From NCBI GenBank assembly GCA_003513765.1, contig DONT01000004.1, positions 331,877 through 395,876 of the forward strand: a DNA stretch of 64,000 nt, written 5' to 3'. The number at the start of each line of letters is the position of its first letter. Positions within the stretch are counted from its first letter, which is position 1. Positions 11,612-20,985 of the stretch are shown piece by piece. The position numbers and the translations under genes are program-made. The notes under the pieces are model-generated. The model did not search any database. It was not told the origin of the DNA and saw nothing but the letters and a program-made list of their open reading frames with translations. The stretch is from Jeotgalicoccus sp. (GTDB taxonomy: Bacteria > Bacillota > Bacilli > Staphylococcales > Salinicoccaceae).

Positions 11612-11651
11612 CGAACATATATTCGCTTTTTTATTTTGTGCATGATATAAT
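11612..11651 (+). promoter_or_regulatory. recA promoter with LexA (SOS) box
   Basis: CGAACATATATTCG at 11612-11625 differs at one position from a perfect Gram-positive SOS dyad (CGAAC-N4-GTTCG). It overlaps the -35 region of a promoter whose -10 is TATAAT at 11646-11651, so LexA bound there would block transcription of recA. The box and spacing are seen directly; LexA control is inferred from the known recA regulon. Confidence 0.82.
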
Positions 11652-11681
11652 AATTTATGAGATTACGACTGGAGGTACATT

Positions 11682-12737
11682 ATGGACGAGAGACATAAAG
11701 CGATAGATACTGTTATTAAAAACATGGAAAAGTCATTTGGTAAAGGTGCCGTTATGAAGCTTGGTGACGATGCGGGACGCAAAGTTAAAACTACTTCAAC
11801 GGGCTCAGTCACACTAGATAGAGCATTAGGCGTAGGCGGATATCCGCAGGGCCGTATTATAGAAATTTATGGACCTGAATCATCAGGTAAAACAACTGTT
11901 GCCCTGCACGCAATCGCAGAAGCGCAGAAAAATGGCGGCATTTGTGCATTTATCGATGCAGAGCACGCACTGGATCCGGAATATGCAACTAAATTAGGTG
12001 TTGATATCGACAACTTATATATTTCACAGCCTGATACAGGTGAGCAGGGACTTGAGATCACAGAAGCATTCGTACGAAGCGGCGCTGTAGATATGGTTGT
12101 TGTCGATTCGGTTGCAGCACTTACACCAAGAGCTGAAATCGAAGGTGAAATGGGAGACTCTCATATGGGTCTGCAGGCACGTTTAATGTCACAGGCATTA
12201 AGAAAACTGTCAGGTGCTATTTCAAAAAGTAATACAACAGCAATCTTCATTAACCAGGTTCGTGAAAAAATCGGTGTCATGTTCGGTAACCCTGAAACAA
12301 CAACAGGCGGGCGCGCACTTAAATTCTACAGTTCAGTACGCCTTGAAGTAAGACGTGCAGAAAGCCTTAAGATCGGTCAGGATATCGTCGGTAACCGTAC
12401 GAAAATTAAAGTCGTTAAAAACAAAGTGGCTCCGCCATTTAAAGTTGCCGAAGTCGATATTATGTACGGAGAAGGAATTTCACGTACAGGTGAAGTAATC
12501 GACCTGAGCGTTGAAGAAGAAATCGTTGAAAAAGCCGGTGCATGGTATTCTTACAATGGTGAACGTCTAGGCCAAGGTAAAGAAAACGCCAGAAAAACAT
12601 TAAAAGAAAACCCGGCATTATTTGAAGAAATCGAACGTAAATTACGTTCGGCACTTGGATTCGGTGAAGATATTCCCGAAGATGAAAACAAACAAGAAGA
12701 TGAATCTTTATTGAACGAAGACGAGTCAGAAAAATAA
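11682..12737 (+). CDS. recA: Recombinase A
   Basis: A 351-residue RecA, the ATP-dependent strand-exchange protein and SOS co-protease. Walker A GPESSGKT is at residues 64-71, the Walker B stretch [10 protein letters not shown] follows at about 139-148, and the tail is acidic as is typical. The start ATG is preceded by GGAGG. The gene has its own SOS-boxed promoter and is monocistronic, ending at a strong terminator. cinA, normally directly upstream, is absent. Confidence 0.99.
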   Translation: MDERHKAIDTVIKNMEKSFGKGAVMKLGDDAGRKVKTTSTGSVTLDRALGVGGYPQGRIIEIYGPESSGKTTVALHAIAEAQKNGGICAFIDAEHALDPEYATKLGVDIDNLYISQPDTGEQGLEITEAFVRSGAVDMVVVDSVAALTPRAEIEGEMGDSHMGLQARLMSQALRKLSGAISKSNTTAIFINQVREKIGVMFGNPETTTGGRALKFYSSVRLEVRRAESLKIGQDIVGNRTKIKVVKNKVAPPFKVAEVDIMYGEGISRTGEVIDLSVEEEIVEKAGAWYSYNGERLGQGKENARKTLKENPALFEEIERKLRSALGFGEDIPEDENKQEDESLLNEDESEK

Positions 12738-12767
12738 ATAAACCCTGATTAATGACAGGACGATTAG

Positions 12768-12808
12768 ATCAAGCACCGGTATTATAAATACTCGTGCTTG
12801 ATTTTCTT
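12768..12808 (+). terminator. Intrinsic terminator after recA
   Basis: ATCAAGCAC pairs with GTGCTTGAT, with further inner pairing (GGTATT/AATACT), followed by TTTCTTT. Confidence 0.8.
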
Positions 12809-12903
12809 TATGATTATATTTAGAATTGAATTATATAATATTTTAATTAAATCTCATATTATATTTAACACACTTTAGAACCTTAGTTAGGGAGGTGTTT
12901 ATT

Positions 12904-14463
12904 GTGGACTTTATAGACATTCTCTTAATCTTACTTGGTATTATTCTGGGTGTTGTTATCGGATATTTTATTGTCAATAATATATTGACGAACAAGCAGC
13001 GTCAGGCACGGACTTCAGCTGAACATATTATAAGTGAAGCTAAGAAGGAATCCGAAAACCTGAAGAAAGAAAAACTGCTCGAAGCGAAAGAAGAAAACCA
13101 AAATCTGAAAGAAGCTTTTGACAGCGAAATGAATACTCAGCGCAACGACTTGAAAGCGTTTGAAAACAGATTATTGCAGCGTGAAACATCGCTTGATCGT
13201 AAGAGTGAATCACTCGATAAGAAAGATGACATGCTGGAAAACAAAGAAGCTAAAATTGAAGAAAAACAGCAAATGGTTGATGCCAAGGATAACAAGATTA
13301 ATGAAAAGATAAGTCAACAAGAAACAGAGTTATCCCGCATCTCCGGATTGACGCGCGATGAAGCACGTCAAGAAATGTTCTCTCAGGTAGAACAGGAACT
13401 GTCACATGATATGGCTGTAATGGTTAAAGAAAAGAAAGACAAAGCGACTCGGGAAGTAGACAAAGAAGCGCGTGAACTGCTGGCACTTACAGCGCAGCGT
13501 TACGCAGCCGAATATACTAGTGAGTCTACGGTATCAGTAGTCACATTACCGAACGATGAAATGAAAGGCCGCATTATCGGCCGTGAAGGACGAAACATCA
13601 GAACGCTTGAAACACTGACAGGTGTCGATCTTATAATCGATGACACACCTGAAGCAGTAATTCTGTCCGGATTTGATCCTATCAGACGACAAATTGCGAA
13701 AAGTGCACTCGAAGCACTTGTGCAGGACGGCCGCATTCACCCTGGACGCATTGAAGAAATGGTGGATAAAGCCCGTCGGAATATGGAAACTGAAATCCGT
13801 GATGCAGGTGAAGCTGCAGCATTCGAACTCGATATTCACAACCTTCACCCTGAGCTTGCAAAACACTTAGGTAAAATGAAGTACCGCTTAAGTTACGGGC
13901 AAAATGTACTTAAGCACTCGATTGAAGTCGGCTACCTCGCAGGAATACTTGCGAGCGAGCTTGGCGAAAATGTCGCTTTAGCCCGCCGTGCAGGATTACT
14001 GCATGACATCGGCAAAGCAATCGACCACGAAATTGAAGGCTCCCACGTAGAAATCGGAGTCGAACTCGCATCCCGTTACAAAGAACAAGATACGGTAATC
14101 AATGCGATTCAGTCACACCACGGTGATGTTGAACCGACAAGTGTCATTTCAATTCTCGTAGCAGCAGCAGATGCACTCTCTGCAGCGCGCCCAGGCGCGC
14201 GTCGTGAAACGCTGGAAAACTACGTTAAACGATTAGAGAAACTAGAGCATATTGCAGAAAGCTACGATGGCGTAGAAAAAACATTTGCAATTCAGGCCGG
14301 CCGCGAAATCCGCGTCATGGTCAGCCCTGAAGATATCGATGATTTAAAAGCACACCGTCTTGCAAGAGACATTAAAAAACGTGTAGAAGATGAACTGCAA
14401 TATCCAGGACACATAAAAGTGACAGTTGTCCGCGAGATGAGGGCCATAGAATACGCAAAATAA
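12904..14463 (+). CDS. rny: Ribonuclease Y
   Basis: A 519-residue membrane-anchored endoribonuclease that initiates mRNA decay. The start is taken as GTG 12904, 8 bases after GGGAGG, which gives exactly the usual staphylococcal length; a GTG nine bases upstream overlaps the ribosome-binding site. Order: one N-terminal membrane segment (about 4-25), a long coiled coil (30-190), a KH domain with [10 protein letters not shown], and an HD phosphohydrolase domain with the HD pair in [12 protein letters not shown]. It lies close to ymdB, its known genetic neighbour, separated here by the NERD insertion. Confidence 0.96.
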   Translation: MDFIDILLILLGIILGVVIGYFIVNNILTNKQRQARTSAEHIISEAKKESENLKKEKLLEAKEENQNLKEAFDSEMNTQRNDLKAFENRLLQRETSLDRKSESLDKKDDMLENKEAKIEEKQQMVDAKDNKINEKISQQETELSRISGLTRDEARQEMFSQVEQELSHDMAVMVKEKKDKATREVDKEARELLALTAQRYAAEYTSESTVSVVTLPNDEMKGRIIGREGRNIRTLETLTGVDLIIDDTPEAVILSGFDPIRRQIAKSALEALVQDGRIHPGRIEEMVDKARRNMETEIRDAGEAAAFELDIHNLHPELAKHLGKMKYRLSYGQNVLKHSIEVGYLAGILASELGENVALARRAGLLHDIGKAIDHEIEGSHVEIGVELASRYKEQDTVINAIQSHHGDVEPTSVISILVAAADALSAARPGARRETLENYVKRLEKLEHIAESYDGVEKTFAIQAGREIRVMVSPEDIDDLKAHRLARDIKKRVEDELQYPGHIKVTVVREMRAIEYAK

Positions 14464-14465
14464 AA

Positions 14466-14496
14466 AGATCAGAGACGTGAGTCTCTGGTCTTTTTT
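14466..14496 (+). terminator. Intrinsic terminator after rny
   Basis: AGATCAGAGAC and GTCTCTGGTCT form a stem with a GTGA loop, followed by six T. A 41-bp repeat array begins only a few bases later. Confidence 0.9.
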
Positions 14497-14501
14497 GTTT
14501 T

Positions 14502-14706
14502 CTCTGCGGGTTATGCGGGGATTCGATCGGTTGTGATCATCACATGCGGTCGACTGGTGAGTTTCAACCGTATGATGGGCTTACATGCGGTCGAATAGTG
14601 ATTATTAACCGTATGATGGACTCTCATCAGGTTACATGACGTTTATCGACCGGATGAACAGGCTACATCAGGTTGCATAACAATTATCAACCGCATGAGA
14701 GGAGGA
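14502..14706. repeat. 41-bp repeat array, family A, copy 1
   Basis: Four clear 41-bp units begin at 14543, 14584, 14625 and 14666, with a degenerate unit from 14502. Each unit has a left arm CATNCGGTYGA and a right arm TYRACCGYATGA that are reverse complements, separated by about 9-10 variable bases, then about 8 variable bases to the next unit. Because the arms also pair across unit boundaries, two hairpin registers are possible. The array lies between the rny terminator and the NERD gene promoter region. Confidence 0.93.
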
Positions 14707-14974
14707 CAATAGCGAAATATTTATCGTTTTGACTTAGTATGAAATATTTAGTTTTAAATACACTCAACATTTAATTATACCTTTAATAATATACAGATTT
14801 ATAGAGTTATCGGCAAAATGTCACATACATTAAATGGGAAAACTATATAAGTTAGTGTAATAAGTAAACCAGTTCTGCTATTTTTGTATTTAAGTAACTT
14901 TTTTAAAAGGAAATCGCCATTTTCGCCTATATATAGGGTAAGAGGTACTTTTTTATATTATAGGAGGAGATAGT

Positions 14975-15958
14975 TTGTTTATTAATAATCGAGAAATGCC
15001 AGTTGAACTTTTATACTACAATGCGTTGTCGGCACGAACAGAATTAACAGATAATGAAAAATATCAAATGGCACTTATGAAAAAAGGGTATGAAGGAGAA
15101 TGTCTGTACGATAAAATTTTCGATGAGATTGGTCACGGCAACGTATATATTTTTAGAGATGTTTATTTGAAAATAGGAAGCACAACTACACAGTATGACA
15201 GTATCGTAATTACTGATAACCGGGTAACAGTAAATGAAATTAAAAATTTTCAGGGAGATATTCATTATTCCAAAGATAACTGGTATAAAAAAGGATATCC
15301 TCTTGAAGAATATGCCTTTGCACAACTAAGAAGAGCTCAGGGCAAGCTTATGAAATTAAGTAAAAACTCTGGAGTAAATTTTGAAGTGACAGGTGCATTG
15401 ATTTTTATCAACGATGATTTCAGGATAACCAGCGACAAAGATGATATTTGGGAGAAAACAATTGTACGGAGTCATTTAAGAGGTTATCTTCAAAACCTAA
15501 ACAGTGTTCAAAAGTCAGACAAAGCGCAAAAAATTGCGAATATCATAAATAAATACAGAGTAAATAATATTTATTTTAATGAGAAAGCAGATATTTCAAG
15601 GCTGAAATTAGGATTCTATTGCAGCGAATGCAGAAGTTACGATTTGATAAAAAGACGATTTCATTTTACCTGCAGTAAATGCGGATCAATCGAGAGCAAT
15701 GAAGCTCATTTGCTGCGTGCAATAAGTGATTATAAGTTTTTATTTTATAATCAGCCTGTTACGAAAAAGTCCCTTCTATATTTGATAGATAATCAGCTAA
15801 AAAGATCAGCAGTAGGAAGACTATTAAGAAAACACTGTGTACTTGAGAATAAAGGAAGAAGTGCTGAACATATTTTTAAGTATCACGACTTAAATGCAGC
15901 GCTAATAGCGACTAAAGACCAAAGATATAAGGATAAAATTACGAGATACTCTGAATGA
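14975..15958 (+). CDS. NERD-domain nuclease-like protein with zinc ribbon (paralogue 1)
   Basis: A 327-residue protein starting at TTG, with AGGAGGA 6 bases upstream. The N-terminal half is a NERD domain: GYEGE (residues 38-42), Asp75 in QYDSIVI and Glu88-x-Lys90 in NEIK match a PD-(D/E)xK nuclease core. A four-cysteine zinc ribbon (Cys216, 219, 233, 236) follows, then a conserved C-terminal helical region (about 244-305) that could bind nucleic acid. It is a close paralogue of the gene at 62946, with catalytic and zinc residues at identical positions. It is bracketed by two family A 41-bp repeat arrays, the second overlapping its stop codon. Nuclease activity and repeat binding are inferences. 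Confidence 0.85.
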   Translation: MFINNREMPVELLYYNALSARTELTDNEKYQMALMKKGYEGECLYDKIFDEIGHGNVYIFRDVYLKIGSTTTQYDSIVITDNRVTVNEIKNFQGDIHYSKDNWYKKGYPLEEYAFAQLRRAQGKLMKLSKNSGVNFEVTGALIFINDDFRITSDKDDIWEKTIVRSHLRGYLQNLNSVQKSDKAQKIANIINKYRVNNIYFNEKADISRLKLGFYCSECRSYDLIKRRFHFTCSKCGSIESNEAHLLRAISDYKFLFYNQPVTKKSLLYLIDNQLKRSAVGRLLRKHCVLENKGRSAEHIFKYHDLNAALIATKDQRYKDKITRYSE

Positions 15959-16161
15959 TTCTATTGAATAACGAGTATCGACCGTATTACAGGGACTCAT
16001 GCGGCTGATTGTAGTCTCTTAACCTCATGAGGACATCACATCAAGTTGAAAGATGACGATCGACCGTACGGGAGTCTCACATCCGGTTGAATCACAATTA
16101 TCAACCGCATGAAGCTTACACATACGGTCGAAAATAGATTATCAACCTCATGAGTATAAAA
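15957..16161. repeat. 41-bp repeat array, family A, copy 2
   Basis: Units begin at 15998, 16039, 16080 and 16121 (exactly 41 apart), preceded by a degenerate unit starting at 15957 inside the NERD stop codon. Arms follow CATNCGGTYGA / TCRACCGYATGA as in copy 1. The array ends about 75 bases before ymdB. Confidence 0.93.
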
Positions 16162-16238
16162 CGCCCACCCCCATCCAAACTCCCTCTATTATCCACACCA
16201 AAATAATGTATAATTAAGCTAATAGATAGGGTGATTTG

Positions 16239-16997
16239 ATGAGAATTTTATTCATTGGAGATGTTGTCGGAAAAATTGGCCGACGCATGATTAAAAATTA
16301 TTTGCCAGGGCTGAAAAGAGAACATGGTGCACATTTTACGATTGTAAATGGTGAGAATGCGGCACACGGCAAGGGTATTACTGAAAGTACTTATAAAGAA
16401 ATTTTAAATGGCGGCGCGGATTTTATCACGCTGGGTAACCACGCCTTCGCTAAACGCGATGTGTATGATTTATTCGAAAAGGATGTCAAAATGGTGCGTC
16501 CGGCGAATTTCCCGGAAGGCACGCCGGGTGACGGCAGCCGGGTGGTTAACATTAATGGAAAAAAATTATTAATCGTTAATCTGCAAGCGCGCAGTTTCCT
16601 GGAACCGATTGAAAATCCGTTCACAGTAATCGATAAAATTCTCGAGGAGAACGAATACGATGCGGCTTTCGTTGATTTCCACAGTGAAACGACGAGCGAG
16701 TCAATTGCGATGGGCTATCATTTAGACGGCCGTGTAAATGCGGTAGTCGGAACGCACACGCATGTTCAGACGAATGATGCGACGTGTCTGCCGAATGGAA
16801 CAGTTTACATCACTGACGTCGGTATGACCGGTTTCAAAGATGGCATATTAGGTATCAGGAAAGACGAAGTAATCCGGAGATTCATTACAAATCTGCCTGA
16901 ACGTCACGTTGTGCCGGATGAAGGCAAAGGGATAATCAGCGGTGTAATTATCGACACTGACAGCAAAACAATTAAAAACTTTAAAATCGAAGAGTAA
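16239..16997 (+). CDS. ymdB: YmdB-family metallophosphoesterase (2',3'-cyclic phosphodiesterase)
   Basis: A 252-residue calcineurin-like metallophosphoesterase. The start is ATG 16239, behind TAGGGTG; a TTG one codon upstream is less likely. Metal-binding motifs are visible: FIGDVVG near the N-terminus, NGENAAHGKG, GNHA and GTHTHVQ. In B. subtilis YmdB hydrolyses 2',3'-cAMP and affects biofilm and motility decisions; its gene normally follows rny directly. Here the NERD gene and repeats separate the two. A TATAAT at 16209-16214 probably gives it its own promoter. Confidence 0.9.
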   Translation: MRILFIGDVVGKIGRRMIKNYLPGLKREHGAHFTIVNGENAAHGKGITESTYKEILNGGADFITLGNHAFAKRDVYDLFEKDVKMVRPANFPEGTPGDGSRVVNINGKKLLIVNLQARSFLEPIENPFTVIDKILEENEYDAAFVDFHSETTSESIAMGYHLDGRVNAVVGTHTHVQTNDATCLPNGTVYITDVGMTGFKDGILGIRKDEVIRRFITNLPERHVVPDEGKGIISGVIIDTDSKTIKNFKIEE

Positions 16998-17004
16998 GCA
17001 TAAG

Positions 17005-17041
17005 AAAACGGGCGCATCCATCAAAAATGCGTCCGTTTTTG
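17005..17041 (+). terminator. Intrinsic terminator after ymdB
   Basis: AAAACGGGCGCAT pairs with ATGCGTCCGTTTT (one G-U-type mismatch), followed by a T-run. Confidence 0.85.
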
Positions 17042-17181
17042 TATTTAAAAATAAATTTTGTCATTCCAGTTCAAGTTTAGTGAAAATTATGTCACTTTTA
17101 TGGCATAATATAATTGATTCGGTTTTCGAAAGATTAGCGTCAGATAGTATTCACGTCACAGAAACAAAGGATGGTTTTACA

Positions 17182-18903
17182 ATGATTACAGTTTACCGCT
17201 ACGCCATGAAGTACAAATGGATGATTTTTATTGCTTTATTTTTTATGTTTGTTGAGCTGATTGTCGAACTTATTCAGCCGCTGTTTATTCAGCAGGTTAT
17301 CGACAACGGAATTATGATTAACAGCATCGAGAACGTTATATTTTATCTTGTTATAATGTTTGCGATATCGATTATTGCACTCCTTGCAGGTCTTTTTAAT
17401 ACATACTTTACGAGTCATCTGACGAATATGTTCGGCTATGATCTCAGGATGGCGATCTTTACGCGGGTCCAGAATTTCACGCTCGCCACCTTATCGCGTT
17501 TTTCAACGTCGAGCCTGATTACGAGAATGACACAGGATGTGCTGCAGACGGAAATGCTGCTCTTTATGAGTCTCCGCATACTGTTCCGTGCACCGCTCTT
17601 AGTTATCGGTTCTTTGATTATGTCATTTATCGTCAATCCGACGCTCGGGCTGTATTTATCAATACTGACACCAGTCCTTGCTATTTTCCTGTTTTTCGCA
17701 GCGCGAAAAGGGGCGGAAATATTCCTACGGGTACAGCATTGGCTGGACAGAATTAACCGTTTTATTCAGCAGAATTTAGAAGCTGTCAGATTAATAAAAG
17801 CCAATGACTCAGGCGACTATGAAACCGGTAAATTTGCAAGGGTCGCAGCGAAACTCCGCGACGATACAATTTTTGCATTAAGACTGATGGAGTCGATTCT
17901 GCCGGTCCTTTTACTAATTATGAACGGCAGTCTGCTTTTAGTACTGTGGGTCGCATCTGATCTGCTTCAGACGAATGAAGTTGCCGTCGGGGAAATCGTT
18001 GCGGTAATAAACTACGCGCTCCGTATGCAGGGCGGATTCTCGATGTTTGCGTTTCTGATTATTGCGTCATCACGCGCTAAGGCAAGCAGTGACCGTATCA
18101 GTGAAATACTTCATGCACCGATTGCTGCAGAGGATAAAGACACGTTTGAAGCCGCTGACAGTGCAGGCACGGTTAAATTCGACAATGTGTCGTTTAAATA
18201 TCCAAACACAGGACGCTACGTGCTGAAAAATATTTCATTTGAAATTCAAGATAATGAAAACTTTGTTATTATGGGCGGCACCGGGTCCGGCAAGAGTTCG
18301 CTGATCAGTCTGATTCCGAATATGTACGATGCGACTGACGGAAAAGTTATTGTTAACGATAAAAATGTGCTCGACTGGAGTACGGCGGAACTCAGACAGA
18401 CAATCGGCTACGTGCCGCAGCGTGCTATATTATTCACCGGCAGCATCTACGAAAATCTGCTCTGGGGGAATTTACACGCTGAAGAAGATGATGTATTTAT
18501 GTCATCTGAAAAAGCACAGATTCACGATAATATAATGAATTTCGATGAAACGTATGAGACACCGGTCGGACAAATGGGAGTGACATTGTCCGGCGGGCAG
18601 AAGCAGCGCCTGTCGATAGCACGCGCGCTCGTCAGAAAACCGTCTATTCTTATTCTGGATGATTCAACTTCTGCGCTCGATGTCAGAACTGAGAATAATT
18701 TGTGGGATGCACTTGAAGAGGAAAATGTAACACGTATCGTCATTACTCAGAAAATCTCTACTGCTGAACAGGCGGATCGGGTGCTTCTTTTAGATGACGG
18801 TGAGATTTCTGCACTCGGCACTCACGAAGAACTTTTAGCAAGGTCAGAACTGTACAGAGAAATTTACGAATCGCAGAAACAAGGGGGGCATCTCGATGAC
18901 TAA
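17182..18903 (+). CDS. ABC exporter subunit with degenerate ATPase site (YfiB-like)
   Basis: A 573-residue membrane-ATPase fusion. The start is taken as ATG 17182 behind AAAGGATGG; an upstream in-frame ATG at 17080 adds an unlikely leader. Six membrane segments occupy the first 300 residues. The nucleotide-binding domain has Walker A GGTGSGKS (366-373) and a canonical LSGGQ (469-473), but the catalytic glutamate is Asp494 and the H-loop histidine is Gln523. It overlaps the next gene by 8 bases. The pair matches a heterodimeric exporter in which this subunit carries the non-hydrolysing Walker motifs. Substrate is unknown; multidrug or lipid-like substrates are usual for the class. Confidence 0.88.
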   Translation: MITVYRYAMKYKWMIFIALFFMFVELIVELIQPLFIQQVIDNGIMINSIENVIFYLVIMFAISIIALLAGLFNTYFTSHLTNMFGYDLRMAIFTRVQNFTLATLSRFSTSSLITRMTQDVLQTEMLLFMSLRILFRAPLLVIGSLIMSFIVNPTLGLYLSILTPVLAIFLFFAARKGAEIFLRVQHWLDRINRFIQQNLEAVRLIKANDSGDYETGKFARVAAKLRDDTIFALRLMESILPVLLLIMNGSLLLVLWVASDLLQTNEVAVGEIVAVINYALRMQGGFSMFAFLIIASSRAKASSDRISEILHAPIAAEDKDTFEAADSAGTVKFDNVSFKYPNTGRYVLKNISFEIQDNENFVIMGGTGSGKSSLISLIPNMYDATDGKVIVNDKNVLDWSTAELRQTIGYVPQRAILFTGSIYENLLWGNLHAEEDDVFMSSEKAQIHDNIMNFDETYETPVGQMGVTLSGGQKQRLSIARALVRKPSILILDDSTSALDVRTENNLWDALEEENVTRIVITQKISTAEQADRVLLLDDGEISALGTHEELLARSELYREIYESQKQGGHLDD

Positions 18904-20713
18904 TTTTTTTGCACGTCCTTTTGGGCATGAACCTCTCATAACGAAAGAAGATATGGAGCGCAATAAAAAGGCGAATAAAAAAAGAGCAGATAATATGGGA
19001 GAGACGTTAAAGCGGATTTGGCAATTTATGCGCGGTGAAAGAAAACGTCTGTACCTGATAATCTCGCTCGTCGTCGTAACAAGTCTCTTAAGCATCGTCG
19101 GGCCATTCCTCGTCGGACGCATCGTCGACTTTTACTTTATCCCGCGGGAATTCGGCGGCTTGTTCAGAATCCTGATGATTCTCTTAGCGTCGTATGTGCT
19201 GCTGTCGGTGACGACATTTATTCAGGCGTATTTAATGGTCGGGCTGTCGCAGCGTACGATTTACAATTTACGCCACCATCTGTTTAAACATATGCAGGAA
19301 CTGCCGGTCACTTTTTACGATAAACGCCAGCACGGCGAATTAATGAGCCGGATGACCAATGATATTGAAACGCTGTCGCAGACAATGAACTCATCCTTCA
19401 TTCAGTTTACAACGAGTATTGTGACCCTGCTCGGCACGTTTTCAGTCATGCTTTACTTAAGCCCGCTCTTAACGTTCCTGACGGCCTTGATTATTCCGAT
19501 ACTGATAGTCAGTGTCAGATTTATTACGAAGCGTACCGGTCCGCTATTTAAAATGCGTCAGCGCAGGACAGGTGAAATGAACGGCTACATTGAAGAAATC
19601 GTGTCCGGCCAGGAAATCGTTAAAGTATTCTCCCAGGAAGAACGGGCGGTACAGAACTTTGAAGTCCGTGCTAAAAACTTAAGAGAAGTTACATTCTGGG
19701 CGAACTTGTACTCCGGTTTTATTCCGAAAATCATGAACATGCTGAACAATATTTCATTTACGATTGTTGCCGGTGCCGGGGGGATTCTCGCCCTGACGAC
19801 AAACGGTGTTGTGACAGTTGGAACGATTGTTGTGTTCGCGGAATATGCGCGCCAGTTTACGCGTCCGCTCGCGGATTTATCGAACCAGTTAAACCAGGTG
19901 CTGTCAGCGATCGCCGGTGCGGAACGCGTATTCCAAATACTCGATACGCCGGCGGAATCAGACGACGGAAAAATCACTGAGAAAACAATCGAAGGGCATA
20001 TTGAATTTAAAGATGTCACCTTTTCCTACAGCAAGGAGCAGCACCATCCAACGATTAAGGATCTGTCTTTTGAAGTGAAGACGGGAGAATCGGTTGCCTT
20101 AATTGGTGCCACGGGCGCCGGCAAGACGACGGTAATGCAGCTGCTCGCACGCTTCTATGAAACTGATTCAGGCCAAATCCTTGTGGACGGTGTGGATATT
20201 ACAAATTATTCACGCAGCAATATCCGCTCGCAGACTGCGTTTGTACTGCAGGATCCATATCTGTTTGAAGCGACCATCCGTGAAAACATCCGCTACGGTC
20301 GAATGGACGCAACAGACGATGAAGTGGTGGAAGCTGCGAAAGTTGCCAACGCACATGACTTTATTATGACGCTCGAACAGGGCTACGACACAGTACTCGA
20401 TTTAGACGAAGGCTTTATCTCGCAGGGGCAGAAACAGCTGATATCCATTGCGAGGGCATTAATCACGGACCCGGCAATACTGCTCCTCGATGAAGCCACA
20501 TCCAGCATCGACACGATTACTGAATTAAAAATTCAGGAATCGCTCGAGCGCCTGATGAAAGGACGGACAAGTATTATTATCGCCCACCGTCTCAATACGA
20601 TAAAAGCCGTCGACCGTATATTTGTTCTGGATCAGGGAGAAATGCTTGAAGCGGGAACGGAAGAAGAATTGCTGAAGCTTGAAGGTAAATATCATGATAT
20701 GGTGAATCAGTAA
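18896..20713 (+). CDS. ABC exporter subunit, catalytic partner (YfiC-like)
   Basis: A 605-residue membrane-ATPase fusion with a charged N-terminal extension and six membrane segments. Walker A GATGAGKT is at 404-411, Walker B ends in the catalytic Glu533 (LLLDEATSS) and the H-loop is His564, but the signature is SQGQ (509-512) in place of SGGQ. This complements the preceding subunit exactly: the working ATP site would use these Walker motifs and the partner's canonical LSGGQ, while the other site is degenerate on both sides. It overlaps the upstream gene by 8 bases behind AAGGGGGG. Confidence 0.9.
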   Translation: MTNFFARPFGHEPLITKEDMERNKKANKKRADNMGETLKRIWQFMRGERKRLYLIISLVVVTSLLSIVGPFLVGRIVDFYFIPREFGGLFRILMILLASYVLLSVTTFIQAYLMVGLSQRTIYNLRHHLFKHMQELPVTFYDKRQHGELMSRMTNDIETLSQTMNSSFIQFTTSIVTLLGTFSVMLYLSPLLTFLTALIIPILIVSVRFITKRTGPLFKMRQRRTGEMNGYIEEIVSGQEIVKVFSQEERAVQNFEVRAKNLREVTFWANLYSGFIPKIMNMLNNISFTIVAGAGGILALTTNGVVTVGTIVVFAEYARQFTRPLADLSNQLNQVLSAIAGAERVFQILDTPAESDDGKITEKTIEGHIEFKDVTFSYSKEQHHPTIKDLSFEVKTGESVALIGATGAGKTTVMQLLARFYETDSGQILVDGVDITNYSRSNIRSQTAFVLQDPYLFEATIRENIRYGRMDATDDEVVEAAKVANAHDFIMTLEQGYDTVLDLDEGFISQGQKQLISIARALITDPAILLLDEATSSIDTITELKIQESLERLMKGRTSIIIAHRLNTIKAVDRIFVLDQGEMLEAGTEEELLKLEGKYHDMVNQ

Positions 20714-20770
20714 GATATTTTACAAGTAATTCCTAGTAAGTTAAGATGGACTTAATTAAATATTGCACAA

Positions 20771-20845
20771 CCACTGGAGGTGCCTTTTTGAGGCTGAGAA
20801 ATACTCTTAATACCTGATCTGGATTATGCCAGCGTAGGGAAGTGG
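20771..20845 (+). promoter_or_regulatory. TPP (THI-box) riboswitch
   Basis: The conserved thi-box segments are present in order: GGAGGTGCC, GGCTGAGAAA, ACCTGATCTGGATTATGCC and AGCGTAGGGAA. P1 closes through CCACT (20771-20775) with AGTGG (20841-20845). The 3' strand of P1 continues GTGGCATA, which can instead pair with TATGCAC at about 20857-20863, an antiterminator that overlaps the terminator's 5' arm. TPP binding would therefore favour termination. The next gene is ricA, not a thiamine gene; thiW is the gene after that. Confidence 0.95.
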
Positions 20846-20857
20846 CATAGATTCGTT

Positions 20858-20890
20858 ATGCACATCCTTATATTCGGGATGTGCATTTTT
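20858..20890 (+). terminator. Riboswitch-controlled terminator
   Basis: ATGCACATCC pairs with GGATGTGCAT and is followed by T-rich sequence. It is the expression platform of the TPP riboswitch. Confidence 0.9.
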
Positions 20891-20944
20891 GTACTTTGAC
20901 AAACGAATCAGGAGATTTACATTTAATAAATGCATGCTTTCATA

Positions 20945-20950
20945 TATAAT
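20945..20950 (+). promoter_or_regulatory. Probable -10 of a separate ricA promoter
   Basis: TATAAT lies 35 bases before the ricA start, after the riboswitch terminator, inside an extended TTTCATATATAATG context. No good -35 is seen 17 bases upstream. If active, ricA would be expressed independently of thiamine. Confidence 0.45.
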
Positions 20951-20985
20951 GAATGGTATATATCAACTAAAAGGTGGAACTACGA

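Noticed and set aside
14502..14706. CRISPR array
   Set aside because: The conserved palindromic block is about 30 bases, but the variable gaps are only about 8-10 bases, units are imperfect, several copies exist at unrelated loci, and no cas gene is in the window.
20763..20770. PucR-like TTGCACAA core before the TPP riboswitch
   Set aside because: It has no dyad and overlaps the riboswitch leader; an 8-base match is expected about twice by chance in a window of this size.
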